Assembly (NCBI GenBank): GCA_946623485.1
Contig: CAMORF010000003.1
Span: 1-24,653, forward strand
DNA length: 24,653 nt
Reading direction: 5' to 3'
Source: an uncultured Clostridia bacterium
Lineage (GTDB): Bacteria > Bacillota > Clostridia > Lachnospirales > Lachnospiraceae
Position 1 is the stretch's first letter; each line of letters starts with the position of its first letter. The notes below the pieces were generated by a model, which did not search any database, had not been told where the DNA came from, and saw only the letters and a program-made list of their open reading frames with translations. Positions 6,854 to 13,702 of this stretch are shown here, piece by piece. Made by a program: the position numbers and the translations under genes.

Positions 6854-7744
6854 ATGGGGAAAAGATATGATGTCGCGATAATCGGTACTGGCCCTGCCGG
6901 GGTTTCGGCGGCGATCACGGCTACGGTGAGAAACAAGAGCGTACTTCTTCTGGGAAGTGCTTCTGTCTCGGACAAGGTGTCGAAGGCGCATATGATCCAG
7001 AATTATCCGGGGCTTCCGGATATTCCGGGCCAGGAGCTGGCACAGCATTTCCTGGATCACCTGAAGAAGATGGAGATTCCGATTACGGACCGCAAGGTGA
7101 CGATGATCTACGCCATGGGAGATTATTTTAGCCTTCAGATTGATCAGGAATTCGTGGAGGCATCCGCAGTGATCCTGGCCATTGGGGTCAGCTTCGGCAA
7201 GCCATTCCCGGGGGAGGATGAAAACCTGGGACGCGGCGTAAGCTATTGCGCGACCTGCGATGCCGCCCTGTACCGCGGGAAGGAAGCAGTGGTTGTGGGA
7301 TATGCGCCGAAGGAGGAAGCGGATGTGAGATTCCTCGCCGAGATGGCGCAGAAGGTGACTTACATTCCGGTCTATAAGAAGGAAGACGCGGCGGCCATGG
7401 CACCGGAGCTTTTCCCTGACCGTCCGAATGTAGAGGTGAAGCAGGTGAAGCCCCTTGGCATTGAGAAGCGGGACGGGCGGATGGTACTCGCGACGGATGG
7501 AGGCGAGATCAGCGCGGACGGCATCTTCCTTCTCCGGGAGAGCGTGTCCCCGGGGAAGCTTGTGCCGGGGCTGGAGCTGGATGGAAACCATGTGAAGGTT
7601 GACCGGAAGATGGCGACAAACCTGCCCGGACTCTTCGCGGCAGGGGATATCACGGGAACACCCTACCAGTATGTAAAATCAGCCGGAGAGGGGAACGTCG
7701 CTGCGCTGAGCGCGGTTTCCTGGATTGACAGTTTGAAGAAATAA
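6854..7744 (+). CDS. Thioredoxin reductase-like flavoprotein, probably not NADPH-dependent (FFTR-like)
   Basis: A 296-residue FAD enzyme of the thioredoxin reductase family. Seen in order: FAD-binding GTGPAGVSAA (11-20), the redox-active CATC (132-135) in SYCATCDAALYRG, and the C-terminal FAD motif GLFAAGDITGTPYQYVKSAGEG. In NADPH-dependent enzymes the segment after CATC reads GGGDSA with a downstream HRRxxFR. Here it is VVVGYAPKEEA (146-156) and PVYKKED (172-178), so the glycine-rich loop and the phosphate-binding arginines are missing. Ferredoxin-flavin thioredoxin reductases of clostridia lack the same elements, so electrons probably come from ferredoxin (inference). Start at 6854 is set by AAGGAGG (6838-6844); an upstream in-frame ATG gives an implausible Cys/Arg-rich extension. 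The thioredoxin gene follows 202 bp downstream and is its likely substrate. Confidence 0.88.
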   Translation: MGKRYDVAIIGTGPAGVSAAITATVRNKSVLLLGSASVSDKVSKAHMIQNYPGLPDIPGQELAQHFLDHLKKMEIPITDRKVTMIYAMGDYFSLQIDQEFVEASAVILAIGVSFGKPFPGEDENLGRGVSYCATCDAALYRGKEAVVVGYAPKEEADVRFLAEMAQKVTYIPVYKKEDAAAMAPELFPDRPNVEVKQVKPLGIEKRDGRMVLATDGGEISADGIFLLRESVSPGKLVPGLELDGNHVKVDRKMATNLPGLFAAGDITGTPYQYVKSAGEGNVAALSAVSWIDSLKK

Positions 7745-7746
7745 CA

Positions 7747-7881
7747 GGTTCGCTTCCGCATCAGGCGGAAGCGAACCGGAGTTCGCCTAGCCTCGAAGAG
7801 GCGTACCCGCCGCAGGCGGGTTTGTCGCCAGCTTCTTTGGCTGGCGACAAAGGCATCGTTCGCTTCCGCATCAGGCGGAAG
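7747..7881 (+). repeat. Array of five hairpins between reductase and thioredoxin genes
   Basis: H1: 13-bp stem GGTTCGCTTCCGC (7747-7759) with 7765-7777. H2: GCCTC-GAA-GAGGC (7790-7802). H3: ACCCGCC-GCA-GGCGGGT (7805-7821). H4: TTTGTCGCCAGC (7821-7832) with GCTGGCGACAAA (7840-7851). H5: CTTCCGC/GCGGAAG (7863-7881). The 23 bp 7749-7771 recur exactly at 7859-7881, so the array is flanked by direct copies of one hairpin. No T-run follows any stem, so these are not standard terminators. Confidence 0.85.
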
Positions 7882-7946
7882 TTGGAAAGCCTGCAGGATT
7901 ATGGAGCTGTACTCAAAAAAGTTGAATCAGAAAAGGAGAGAGAAAG

Positions 7947-8261
7947 ATGAGTGTAAAGAAAATTGACAGCCCGGAGTTTCAGGATGCGATCAAAAGCGGA
8001 GTTTCTGTGGTAGATTTCAATGCGACATGGTGCGGCCCCTGTAAGATGCTTGCGCCGGTGCTGGAATCACTGTCTGAGGAGATGGCCGGCAAGGCGGCGT
8101 TCTACGCGATGGATGTGGATGATAATCCGGATATCGCGCAGCAGTTCGGCATCGCGTCCATTCCTTATGTTGCGGTATTCAAGGACGGCCAGAAGGTGGA
8201 TGAGCAGGTAGGGTTTGTCCCGCAGCCGCAGCTCAAGGCGTTTGTTGAGCGGAACCTGTAA
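7947..8261 (+). CDS. trxA: Thioredoxin
   Basis: A 104-residue cytosolic thioredoxin, the usual family length. It has the classical active site WCGPC (28-32) in the context FNATWCGPCKMLAPVLE, and the cis-proline loop ASIPYV about 45 residues later. It reduces disulphides in proteins such as ribonucleotide reductase and peroxiredoxin and is itself reduced by a thioredoxin reductase, most likely the flavoprotein encoded just upstream. Start supported by AAGGAGAG at 7933-7940. A hairpin array separates the two genes, so they may be co-transcribed and differentially processed; I saw no strong promoter in the gap. A terminator follows at 8311. Confidence 0.95.
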   Translation: MSVKKIDSPEFQDAIKSGVSVVDFNATWCGPCKMLAPVLESLSEEMAGKAAFYAMDVDDNPDIAQQFGIASIPYVAVFKDGQKVDEQVGFVPQPQLKAFVERNL

Positions 8262-8310
8262 TTTCCAGATTGTTTTTGCGCAAAGTCACGATGAATCATA
8301 GCATATCTAT

Positions 8311-8345
8311 ACCCGGATCTGTGTTATCATAGATCCGGGTTTTTG
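8311..8345 (+). terminator. Rho-independent terminator after thioredoxin
   Basis: ACCCGGATCT (8311-8320) pairs perfectly with AGATCCGGGT (8331-8340) and is followed by TTTTG. Confidence 0.9.
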
Positions 8346-8425
8346 TTGTTGTGAAGCGGCGATCGGGTTCCCGGGCGGCGTGAGAATCAGGAAACGGCTT
8401 GGAAACGGAAATGGGAGGCATACAA

Positions 8426-9787
8426 GTGAAGAAGAAGCTGACACGGAAGGTGATCTGGATGTTTGCAATCGGACAGCTGGGATGGAGCACCCTGTCCGCG
8501 ATTGTTACGAACTGGGTCATCAGTTTTTATGAACCAAATGAAGAAATGCTTGCGGCGGGGCAGACGGTTTTCCTCCCTCAAGGCAGAGTGATCCTGGGGC
8601 TGGTGACGATCCTTGGCGGGATCTACGCGCTTGGCAGGCTGTTTGATGCCGTTACCGACCCATGGATTGCGAACCTGTCGGATAAGAGCAAAAACCCGAA
8701 AGGAAGGCGGCTTCCCTTTATGAGAAAGGCGGCGATTCCGCTGGCCATCGCGACCGTCCTGATCTACTGGACGCCGATCAACGGAACAAGCCCGGTGAAT
8801 GGTGTCTGGGTGATGGTCATGATGCTGCTGTTCTACCTGTTCATGACGGTTTACTGCACGCCGTACAACGCGCTGATCGCTGAGCTGTCCGGGACGCAGG
8901 CGGAACTGACCGCGATCTCTACGGCGATTTCATTTACCTTTATCTTCGGATCGGCGCTTGGATACGCCTGCCCCTTCATCTGGGGCGCGCTGACACCGGC
9001 GCTTGGCAGAGTCATGGCGATTCGTGTTACCTTCGTTATCCTGGCGGTGTTCGCGCTGGTTTGCCTGCTGGTACCGACCTTCACCATCCGGGAGAAGGAC
9101 TTCGTAGACGTGAAGCCGGTGGAGGGAAATGCATTTTCCTCTCTCTCCAAGACCTTTGCGAACAGGGAATTCCGGATCTTTGTCTGTTCGGATATCTGCT
9201 ACTGGGTTGCCATCACCATGTTCCAGTCCGGGCTGACCTTCTTCGTCACCTCGCTGATGAAGCTGCCAGAGACCATGAATACCGTATTTTATATCGGCAT
9301 GACGCTGCTTTCCGTCTGCCTGTACGCATTTGTGGGAAAGCTGACGAAGCGATTCGCGAAGAAGAGCCTGATTATCTTCGCGTTTGTTGAATTCTCCATT
9401 GTCTACCTGATCACGGCGCTTTCCCAGGGGCAGGCCGGCACGAACAGCGGCATGGGCTTCGGTATCGCGGTCATGGTCCTGGCTGCTCCCGCCATGGCGA
9501 TCCTTGGCATCCTGCCGCAGACCGTCGTCGCGGACATCGCCAAGAGTGATGAGGCGGCGACAGGGGAAAACCATGACGGCATGTTCTTCGCGGCAAGAAC
9601 CTTCGCGATGAAGCTTGGCCAGTCCCTTGCTGCGATCCTGTTTACGTCCCTTGCGACGATCGGGCGCGCTAACGGTACCGGATACCGGATCGCCGCGGTT
9701 TCCTCCACGGTACTGTGCCTGCTGGCAGCCGTGCTGATGAAGCTCTATAATGAGAAGAAGGTAATGCGTTTGCTGGGAGAAGAGTGA
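8426..9787 (+). CDS. GPH-family sugar/cation symporter (MFS, MelB-like)
   Basis: A 453-residue polytopic membrane protein with about 12 hydrophobic segments, of the glycoside-pentoside-hexuronide:cation symporter family. The signature is in the first third: GRLFDAVTDPWIANLSDKS followed by KGRRLPFM, matching the cation/sugar-binding Asp residues and the loop of MelB-type carriers. VYCTPYNALIAELSGT is also typical of the family. It probably imports a sugar or glycoside with Na+ or H+; the substrate cannot be read from sequence. The start is taken as GTG 8426 behind GGGAGG (8413-8418). An in-frame ATG at 8399 has no ribosome binding site. It stands alone between a terminator and the promoter at 9793, without a neighbouring glycosidase. 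Confidence 0.9.
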   Translation: MKKKLTRKVIWMFAIGQLGWSTLSAIVTNWVISFYEPNEEMLAAGQTVFLPQGRVILGLVTILGGIYALGRLFDAVTDPWIANLSDKSKNPKGRRLPFMRKAAIPLAIATVLIYWTPINGTSPVNGVWVMVMMLLFYLFMTVYCTPYNALIAELSGTQAELTAISTAISFTFIFGSALGYACPFIWGALTPALGRVMAIRVTFVILAVFALVCLLVPTFTIREKDFVDVKPVEGNAFSSLSKTFANREFRIFVCSDICYWVAITMFQSGLTFFVTSLMKLPETMNTVFYIGMTLLSVCLYAFVGKLTKRFAKKSLIIFAFVEFSIVYLITALSQGQAGTNSGMGFGIAVMVLAAPAMAILGILPQTVVADIAKSDEAATGENHDGMFFAARTFAMKLGQSLAAILFTSLATIGRANGTGYRIAAVSSTVLCLLAAVLMKLYNEKKVMRLLGEE

Positions 9788-9792
9788 TCTCT

Positions 9793-9821
9793 TTGACATG
9801 TACATGCTCATTTGCTATCAT
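9793..9821 (+). promoter_or_regulatory. Sigma-A-type promoter of the glycosyltransferase gene
   Basis: TTGACA (9793-9798), 17-bp spacer, TATCAT (9816-9821). It starts just after the symporter stop and implies a leader of about 180 nt that includes the two structured repeats. Confidence 0.75.
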
Positions 9822-9837
9822 CGTACTGTTAATTGAA

Positions 9838-9942
9838 CTGGGCATGAGGTGTCACCAGCTATGCTGGTGACGGAGTCCTGGTGCCATGACTGGGCATGAG
9901 GTGGCACCGGCTTTAGCCGGTGACGGAGTCCTGGTGCCATAA
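9838..9942 (+). repeat. Two tandem 52/53-bp structured units in the 5' leader (candidate RNA motif)
   Basis: Unit 1 (9838-9889) and unit 2 (9890-9942) both begin CTGGGCATGAGGTG and end GGAGTCCTGGTGCCAT. Each has a central hairpin: CACCAGC-TAT-GCTGGTG (9853-9869) and CACCGGC-TTTA-GCCGGTG (9905-9922). The units differ by a paired A-T to G-C change in the stem. GGCA/TGCC and AGG/CCT can extend each into a longer stem with internal loops. The position, between a promoter and the GTG start, suggests a transcribed leader element. Confidence 0.8.
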
Positions 9943-9966
9943 GCCCGTAGGGGTATTTTGCACGAT

Positions 9967-9980
9967 AATCATATATGATT
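9967..9980. promoter_or_regulatory. Perfect 14-bp AT-rich palindrome upstream of the glycosyltransferase
   Basis: AATCATATATGATT lies 27 bp before the GTG start. It could be an operator, but its distance from the promoter at 9793 makes this weak. Confidence 0.25.
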
Positions 9981-10007
9981 TACGAGTTCGGAAAGGAGCG
10001 GTAAAAA

Positions 10008-11171
10008 GTGGAATCAGATGCAGTTATTGTGATTCCCGCGTTGAATCCGCCGCCCTCTTTTGTATCTTACGTAGAAGGCCTGATGCAGGCGGGATTTCAC
10101 AATATTGTGGTGGTCAATGACGGCAGCCGTACCGATAAGCTTCCTGTTTTTTACAAGGTGGAGCGGCTTGGCGCGACCGTGATCGGCCACCCGCAGAATC
10201 GTGGGCAGGGCGCTGCGCTGCGCACAGGATTTGAATATTATCTGGAACATTTCCATGAGCAGTCGGACGGCATCATTACATTGAACGCTGACCGCCAGAT
10301 TCCGGCGGAGGATGTGGTAAAGATCGCCTCCTCGCTGCATAACGAACAGGAGATGGGGTCGTTTGCCCTTGTGGTCGGGACCAGGAACCTGGATGGGAAG
10401 AATGTGACAGACTATGATTATAATATGGGCGGCGTGATGCGGCTGCTCTACCACATGCTGATGGGGGTCCGGCTGAATGATCCGCTGGCCGGGGTATTCG
10501 GCATTCCGGACCTGAGGGTGCGCCATTGTGTGGAAGTAGAGGGAGACGGGTATTCGTATGTGACATCGCTGACCATGTCTTTTGAAAAGATTGGTTTTTT
10601 GCAGGTGCCGGTCAGGTACGCGCCGTATGAGGATGGCGCGGAGCCTTCGTTCCGGAAGATTCCGGATACGCTCCGGATCCTTTACACGATATTCAAGAAA
10701 TTCATCCTTTATTCGATCACGTCGGTAGGCGCGTCGATCCTGGATGTGATCATGTTCGGGATTTTTACTTCGGTGACATTCCGGGGGAATCCCTTGGCGA
10801 TCATCTACGGAACAATTTGCGCAAGGGTGATTTCCGCGTCAGTAAACTATCTCCTGACAAAGCACTTTGTGTTCCATTTCAAGTCGGATTCGGCACAGGA
10901 AACGACAAAGAGCGCAGGCGCTTTTTTTGCCCTGACTGCCATGCAATGTATCTGTTCGGCCCTCGCAGTCAGCGCGGTGAAGGCTCTGATTGGCGGAAGC
11001 GCCGTCGGCATCAAGGTGCTGGTCGATACCATGCTGTTCTTTGTCAGCTATAAGATCCAGCATAAGTACATCTTCAAGGATGATAAGAAGAAAGAGGATC
11101 CGGAGGTGGAAGTGCAGATGAAAAAAGCGCACGAGAACGCAGCGCAGATGGCAGATCCGGAGATATCATAG
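10008..11171 (+). CDS. GT2 glycosyltransferase fused to a GtrA membrane domain
   Basis: A 387-residue bifunctional-looking protein. Residues 1-220 are a family 2 glycosyltransferase of the dolichol-phosphate-mannose-synthase type: VIVIPALNPPP, IVVVNDGSRTDKL, NRGQGAALRTGFEYY and a metal-binding NAD variant (N93-A94-D95 in LNADRQ) where DAD is usual. Residues about 230-350 are a GtrA-like domain with four hydrophobic segments (FILYSITSVGASILDVIMFG onward), followed by a charged cytosolic tail. Such proteins usually load a sugar onto a polyprenyl phosphate and help move it across the membrane for wall polymer decoration. GTG start with AGGAG at 9994-9998. It is preceded by its own promoter and the tandem leader repeats; no other glycosylation genes are adjacent. 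Confidence 0.88.
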   Translation: MESDAVIVIPALNPPPSFVSYVEGLMQAGFHNIVVVNDGSRTDKLPVFYKVERLGATVIGHPQNRGQGAALRTGFEYYLEHFHEQSDGIITLNADRQIPAEDVVKIASSLHNEQEMGSFALVVGTRNLDGKNVTDYDYNMGGVMRLLYHMLMGVRLNDPLAGVFGIPDLRVRHCVEVEGDGYSYVTSLTMSFEKIGFLQVPVRYAPYEDGAEPSFRKIPDTLRILYTIFKKFILYSITSVGASILDVIMFGIFTSVTFRGNPLAIIYGTICARVISASVNYLLTKHFVFHFKSDSAQETTKSAGAFFALTAMQCICSALAVSAVKALIGGSAVGIKVLVDTMLFFVSYKIQHKYIFKDDKKKEDPEVEVQMKKAHENAAQMADPEIS

Positions 11172-11172
11172 A

Positions 11173-11300
11173 TCCTAAGGAGCTGTTCATAAATCACTTA
11201 TTTCTGAACAGCTCCTTGCTATGTGATTGATTTTTGAGCTGTGCTATCGGATGAAAAGACAAGCAAGATGTACAAGTTATTTTGTAACAGATCCTTAGGA
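11173..11300. repeat. Dispersed MITE/REP-like element, complete copy B
   Basis: A 128-bp element between convergent genes. The left end TCCTAAGGAGCTGTT and the right end (inverted: TCCTAAGGATCTGTT) form imperfect terminal inverted repeats, 22 of 27 positions identical. The left part forms AAGGAGCTGTTCA/TGAACAGCTCCTT (11177-11189 with 11205-11217). The right 52 bp (11246-11297) are identical, inverted, to 24602-24653. No open frame lies within. It begins 2 bp after the glycosyltransferase stop and its other end contains the stop codon of the DUF402 gene. It may act as a bidirectional terminator. Confidence 0.85.
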
Positions 11301-11810
11301 TTTGCCACCGGCCTGCGCGCGGTCTAACGCTTCCTGGGTGTTGATATACTTTAAGAGCGTGTCGAAGGCTCCCTTGTAGATAATGCCGAGGAGACGGTCG
11401 AGATGGCGGAGGGCGCTTTGCAGTTCGTCCGGCTGGATCAGGTGATCCCGCTGGGCATCGGCAAGCTCGTCAAGATCCACGACGCGTACCCGGCCATCCG
11501 GATAGACGATAACATCCGCCAGCAGATCGGTAAAGATGTAGGTTTCCACGCCATCTTCTTCGGTGTGCTCAGACTGGATGATATCACAGTACCAGCTGAT
11601 GAGCTGATCTTCATGGTCGTAGAACTTGCTGACCTTGAATCCACGTTCCGGGAAGTAGCAGGAGTAGCCGTGGGAAAGCGTTTTCTTCGGATGGAGCGTA
11701 CTCCACTTGGTGACAATGACCTCACTGTCCCGGTAAAGGAGAATATCATCCTTCAGGAAAACACATTCGGCGGGGATGATGCGTTTGCGGTAAAGCTTCA
11801 ATCCTTCCAT
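11295..11810 (-). CDS. DUF402 family protein (Ntdp/YgaC-like)
   Basis: A 171-residue cytosolic protein of the DUF402 fold. The pattern LYRKRIIPAECVFLKDD, VTKWSTLHPKK, GYSCYFPERGFKVSKFY, YCDIIQ, FTDLLADVIVYPDGRVRVVDLDELADA matches the family strongly; the last part holds the conserved acidic residues (D, D, E) thought to bind metal. Some family members hydrolyse nucleoside tri- and diphosphates, so phosphatase activity is possible but not shown. GAGAGGG is about 7 bp before the ATG. Its TAA stop (11295-11297) lies inside the terminal repeat of the dispersed element, and the last residues (AQAGGKS) may be altered. It diverges from galT with a 98-bp shared upstream region. Confidence 0.85.
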   Translation of the reverse strand: MEGLKLYRKRIIPAECVFLKDDILLYRDSEVIVTKWSTLHPKKTLSHGYSCYFPERGFKVSKFYDHEDQLISWYCDIIQSEHTEEDGVETYIFTDLLADVIVYPDGRVRVVDLDELADAQRDHLIQPDELQSALRHLDRLLGIIYKGAFDTLLKYINTQEALDRAQAGGKS

Positions 11811-11908
11811 GGCGTGACCCTCTCTCAGGCAGGTGCAGAAATAGTAAAAGCATAGATTTAGTGTAGCTCAGAGGCAGACTTTTGTAAATGAAAAAGGTGG
11901 AGGATGAG

Positions 11909-13444
11909 ATGATTCAGAACGCTATAGCAAAACTTGTCCAGTACGCGCTGGCAACAGAACTGATTGAAAAGGAAGATGCCATATGGGCTGCCAACCGCCT
12001 TCTGAATGCCATGAAGGCAGAGGAGCTTTCTGAGGAGGCGGAGGAAGCGATCCTGTCCTTTGATCCGGCAGTCGGGCTGGAGGACCTTGATCTTGCGAAG
12101 ATTCTTCAGGAGCTTTGCGATGCCGCGGTATCGTCCGGACTGATCGAGGAAGACAGTGTGACACGCAGGGATCTGTTTGACACGGAGCTGATGGGAATCC
12201 TGACGGACCGTCCTTCCTGTGTGACGAAGAAATTCCGGTCGATTCTGGAGAAACAGGGCGCAAGGGCAGCAACGGATTGGTACTATAAGTTTAGCTGCGA
12301 TACGAATTACATCCGCCGTGACCGGATTGCGAAGGATGTGCGCTGGCTCGCGCCGACTCCGTACGGGGATATGGATATCACCATCAACCTCAGCAAACCG
12401 GAGAAGGATCCCCGCGCGATTGCCGCGGCTAAGTTCGCGAAGCAGACTGCATACCCGAAGTGCCAGCTGTGTTATGAAAATGTGGGCTACGCGGGCCGCC
12501 TGAACCATCCGGCGCGTGCCAACCACCGCGTGATCCCGATCACCATCGACAACCAGCCCTGGTGCCTGCAGTATTCTCCGTATGTGTATTACAATGAGCA
12601 CTGCATTGTTTTCAACAGCAAACATATTCCGATGGTGATCGATAAGAGCGCGTTCCGGAAGCTGTTTGATTTTGTAGCCCAGTTCCCCCACTATTTTGTC
12701 GGGTCGAACGCTGACCTTCCCATCGTAGGCGGAAGCATCCTGGCGCATGAGCATTTCCAGGGAGGACATTATGAATTTGCCATGGCGAAGGCCCCGGTGG
12801 AGACGCCGGTTGCCTTTGCGGGGTTTGAGGATGTGGATGCCGGGATTGTAAAATGGCCGATGTCCGTCATCCGGCTGAGCGGTGAGAATCCTGAGAGAAT
12901 CGTGGACCTTGCCGACAGGATCTTAACCTGCTGGAGAGCTTATACGGATGAAGGCGCGTTCATTTTCGCTGAGACGGAAGGAGAGAAGCATAATACGATT
13001 ACGCCGATCGCGAGAAAGCGCGGGGAGAAGTTTGAGCTGGATCTGGTCCTGCGCAACAACATCACGACGAAGGAGCATCCTCTGGGCGTCTATCATCCGC
13101 ATGCCGCCCTGCATCATATCAAGAAGGAAAATATCGGCCTGATCGAGGTGATGGGCTGCGCGATCCTGCCGGCAAGACTGCGCGGTGAGATGGCGGATCT
13201 GAAGGCTGCGGTTCTGGAAGGCCGTGATTACCGGAGCGATGAGGCGCTGGAGAAGCACGCGGACTGGATGGATGATATCAGATCGAGGTACAGCGATCTG
13301 AACGCGGATAACATTGACCAGGTGCTGCGGGATGAAATCGGCGTGGTGTTCTCGAAGGTCCTGGAGGATGCCGGGGTCTATAAGCGTGACCGGAAGGGCC
13401 AGGAAGCTTTCCTGAGATTTGTGGATTCGGTGAACCATGGCTGA
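11909..13444 (+). CDS. galT: UDP-glucose--hexose-1-phosphate uridylyltransferase, type 2
   Basis: A 511-residue enzyme of the Leloir pathway that exchanges UDP between glucose-1-phosphate and galactose-1-phosphate. Length and sequence are of the Firmicutes type-2 GalT, unlike the 350-residue HPH type. Key regions: an all-helical N-terminal part (MIQNAIAKLVQYAL), CQLCYENVGYAGR, the HIT-like active-site segment SILAHEHFQGGHYEF with the HxHxQ histidines, and NNITTKEHPLGVYHPHAALHHIKKENIGLIEVMG. I prefer ATG 11909 because GGAGG (11899-11903) is correctly spaced; an in-frame ATG at 11888 adds MKKVEDE and lacks a site. No galK or galE lies next to it. A hairpin after the stop (AATTCC.../...GGAATT) lacks a T-run. 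Confidence 0.93.
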   Translation: MIQNAIAKLVQYALATELIEKEDAIWAANRLLNAMKAEELSEEAEEAILSFDPAVGLEDLDLAKILQELCDAAVSSGLIEEDSVTRRDLFDTELMGILTDRPSCVTKKFRSILEKQGARAATDWYYKFSCDTNYIRRDRIAKDVRWLAPTPYGDMDITINLSKPEKDPRAIAAAKFAKQTAYPKCQLCYENVGYAGRLNHPARANHRVIPITIDNQPWCLQYSPYVYYNEHCIVFNSKHIPMVIDKSAFRKLFDFVAQFPHYFVGSNADLPIVGGSILAHEHFQGGHYEFAMAKAPVETPVAFAGFEDVDAGIVKWPMSVIRLSGENPERIVDLADRILTCWRAYTDEGAFIFAETEGEKHNTITPIARKRGEKFELDLVLRNNITTKEHPLGVYHPHAALHHIKKENIGLIEVMGCAILPARLRGEMADLKAAVLEGRDYRSDEALEKHADWMDDIRSRYSDLNADNIDQVLRDEIGVVFSKVLEDAGVYKRDRKGQEAFLRFVDSVNHG

Positions 13445-13497
13445 ATCACGCAGAATTCCTCTCTTGACGGATGAGGGGGAATTGAGTAACATCAGTT

Positions 13498-13617
13498 GAA
13501 TCACGACGGACCATGATCAATGAATGGTTATAGATGATTCGTAATGAATCGTTACGGATCATGATCAGAGAATCGTTGCTGATTATGATCCACGAATCGT
13601 TACAGATCCTGAGTGAT
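13498..13617 (+). repeat. Five degenerate 24-bp tandem repeats upstream of proS
   Basis: Units start at 13498, 13522, 13546, 13570 and 13594, each beginning GAAT and mostly GAATCGTTA followed by GATCATGATC-like sequence. Unit length is an exact 24 bp although the bases have drifted. Frames through it contain stops, so it is not coding. Confidence 0.85.
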
Positions 13618-13628
13618 TCGATACAGAG

Positions 13629-13634
13629 TATAAT
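13629..13634 (+). promoter_or_regulatory. Possible -10 box for proS
   Basis: A perfect TATAAT lies 11 bp after the last 24-bp repeat. The -35 position has no good match (ATCCTG at 17-bp spacing), so the assignment is tentative. Confidence 0.4.
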
Positions 13635-13702
13635 CGGGGAAACAAAAGGCCTTGCGGATCGATGTGCTGCCGGGCTGATTGTGCAAACAAGGAGAGTGCA
13701 GC

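Noticed and set aside
6218..7591. 457-codon minus-strand open frame
   Set aside because: It runs across a secreted-protein gene, a terminator, a promoter and the reductase gene on the other strand.
7745..7946. Terminator between reductase and thioredoxin genes
   Set aside because: The hairpins are strong but none is followed by a T-run, so I list them as a hairpin array.
11403..11855. 150-codon plus-strand open frame
   Set aside because: It overlaps the minus-strand DUF402 gene, whose product matches a conserved family; the plus-strand product does not.
13498..13617. Possible CRISPR array
   Set aside because: The units are contiguous 24-mers without spacers and no cas gene is present; the 22- and 32-bp arrays fail for the same reason.
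13445..13702. T-box leader for proS
   Set aside because: No T-box sequence (AGGGTGGnACCGCG-like), specifier hairpin or antiterminator was found.
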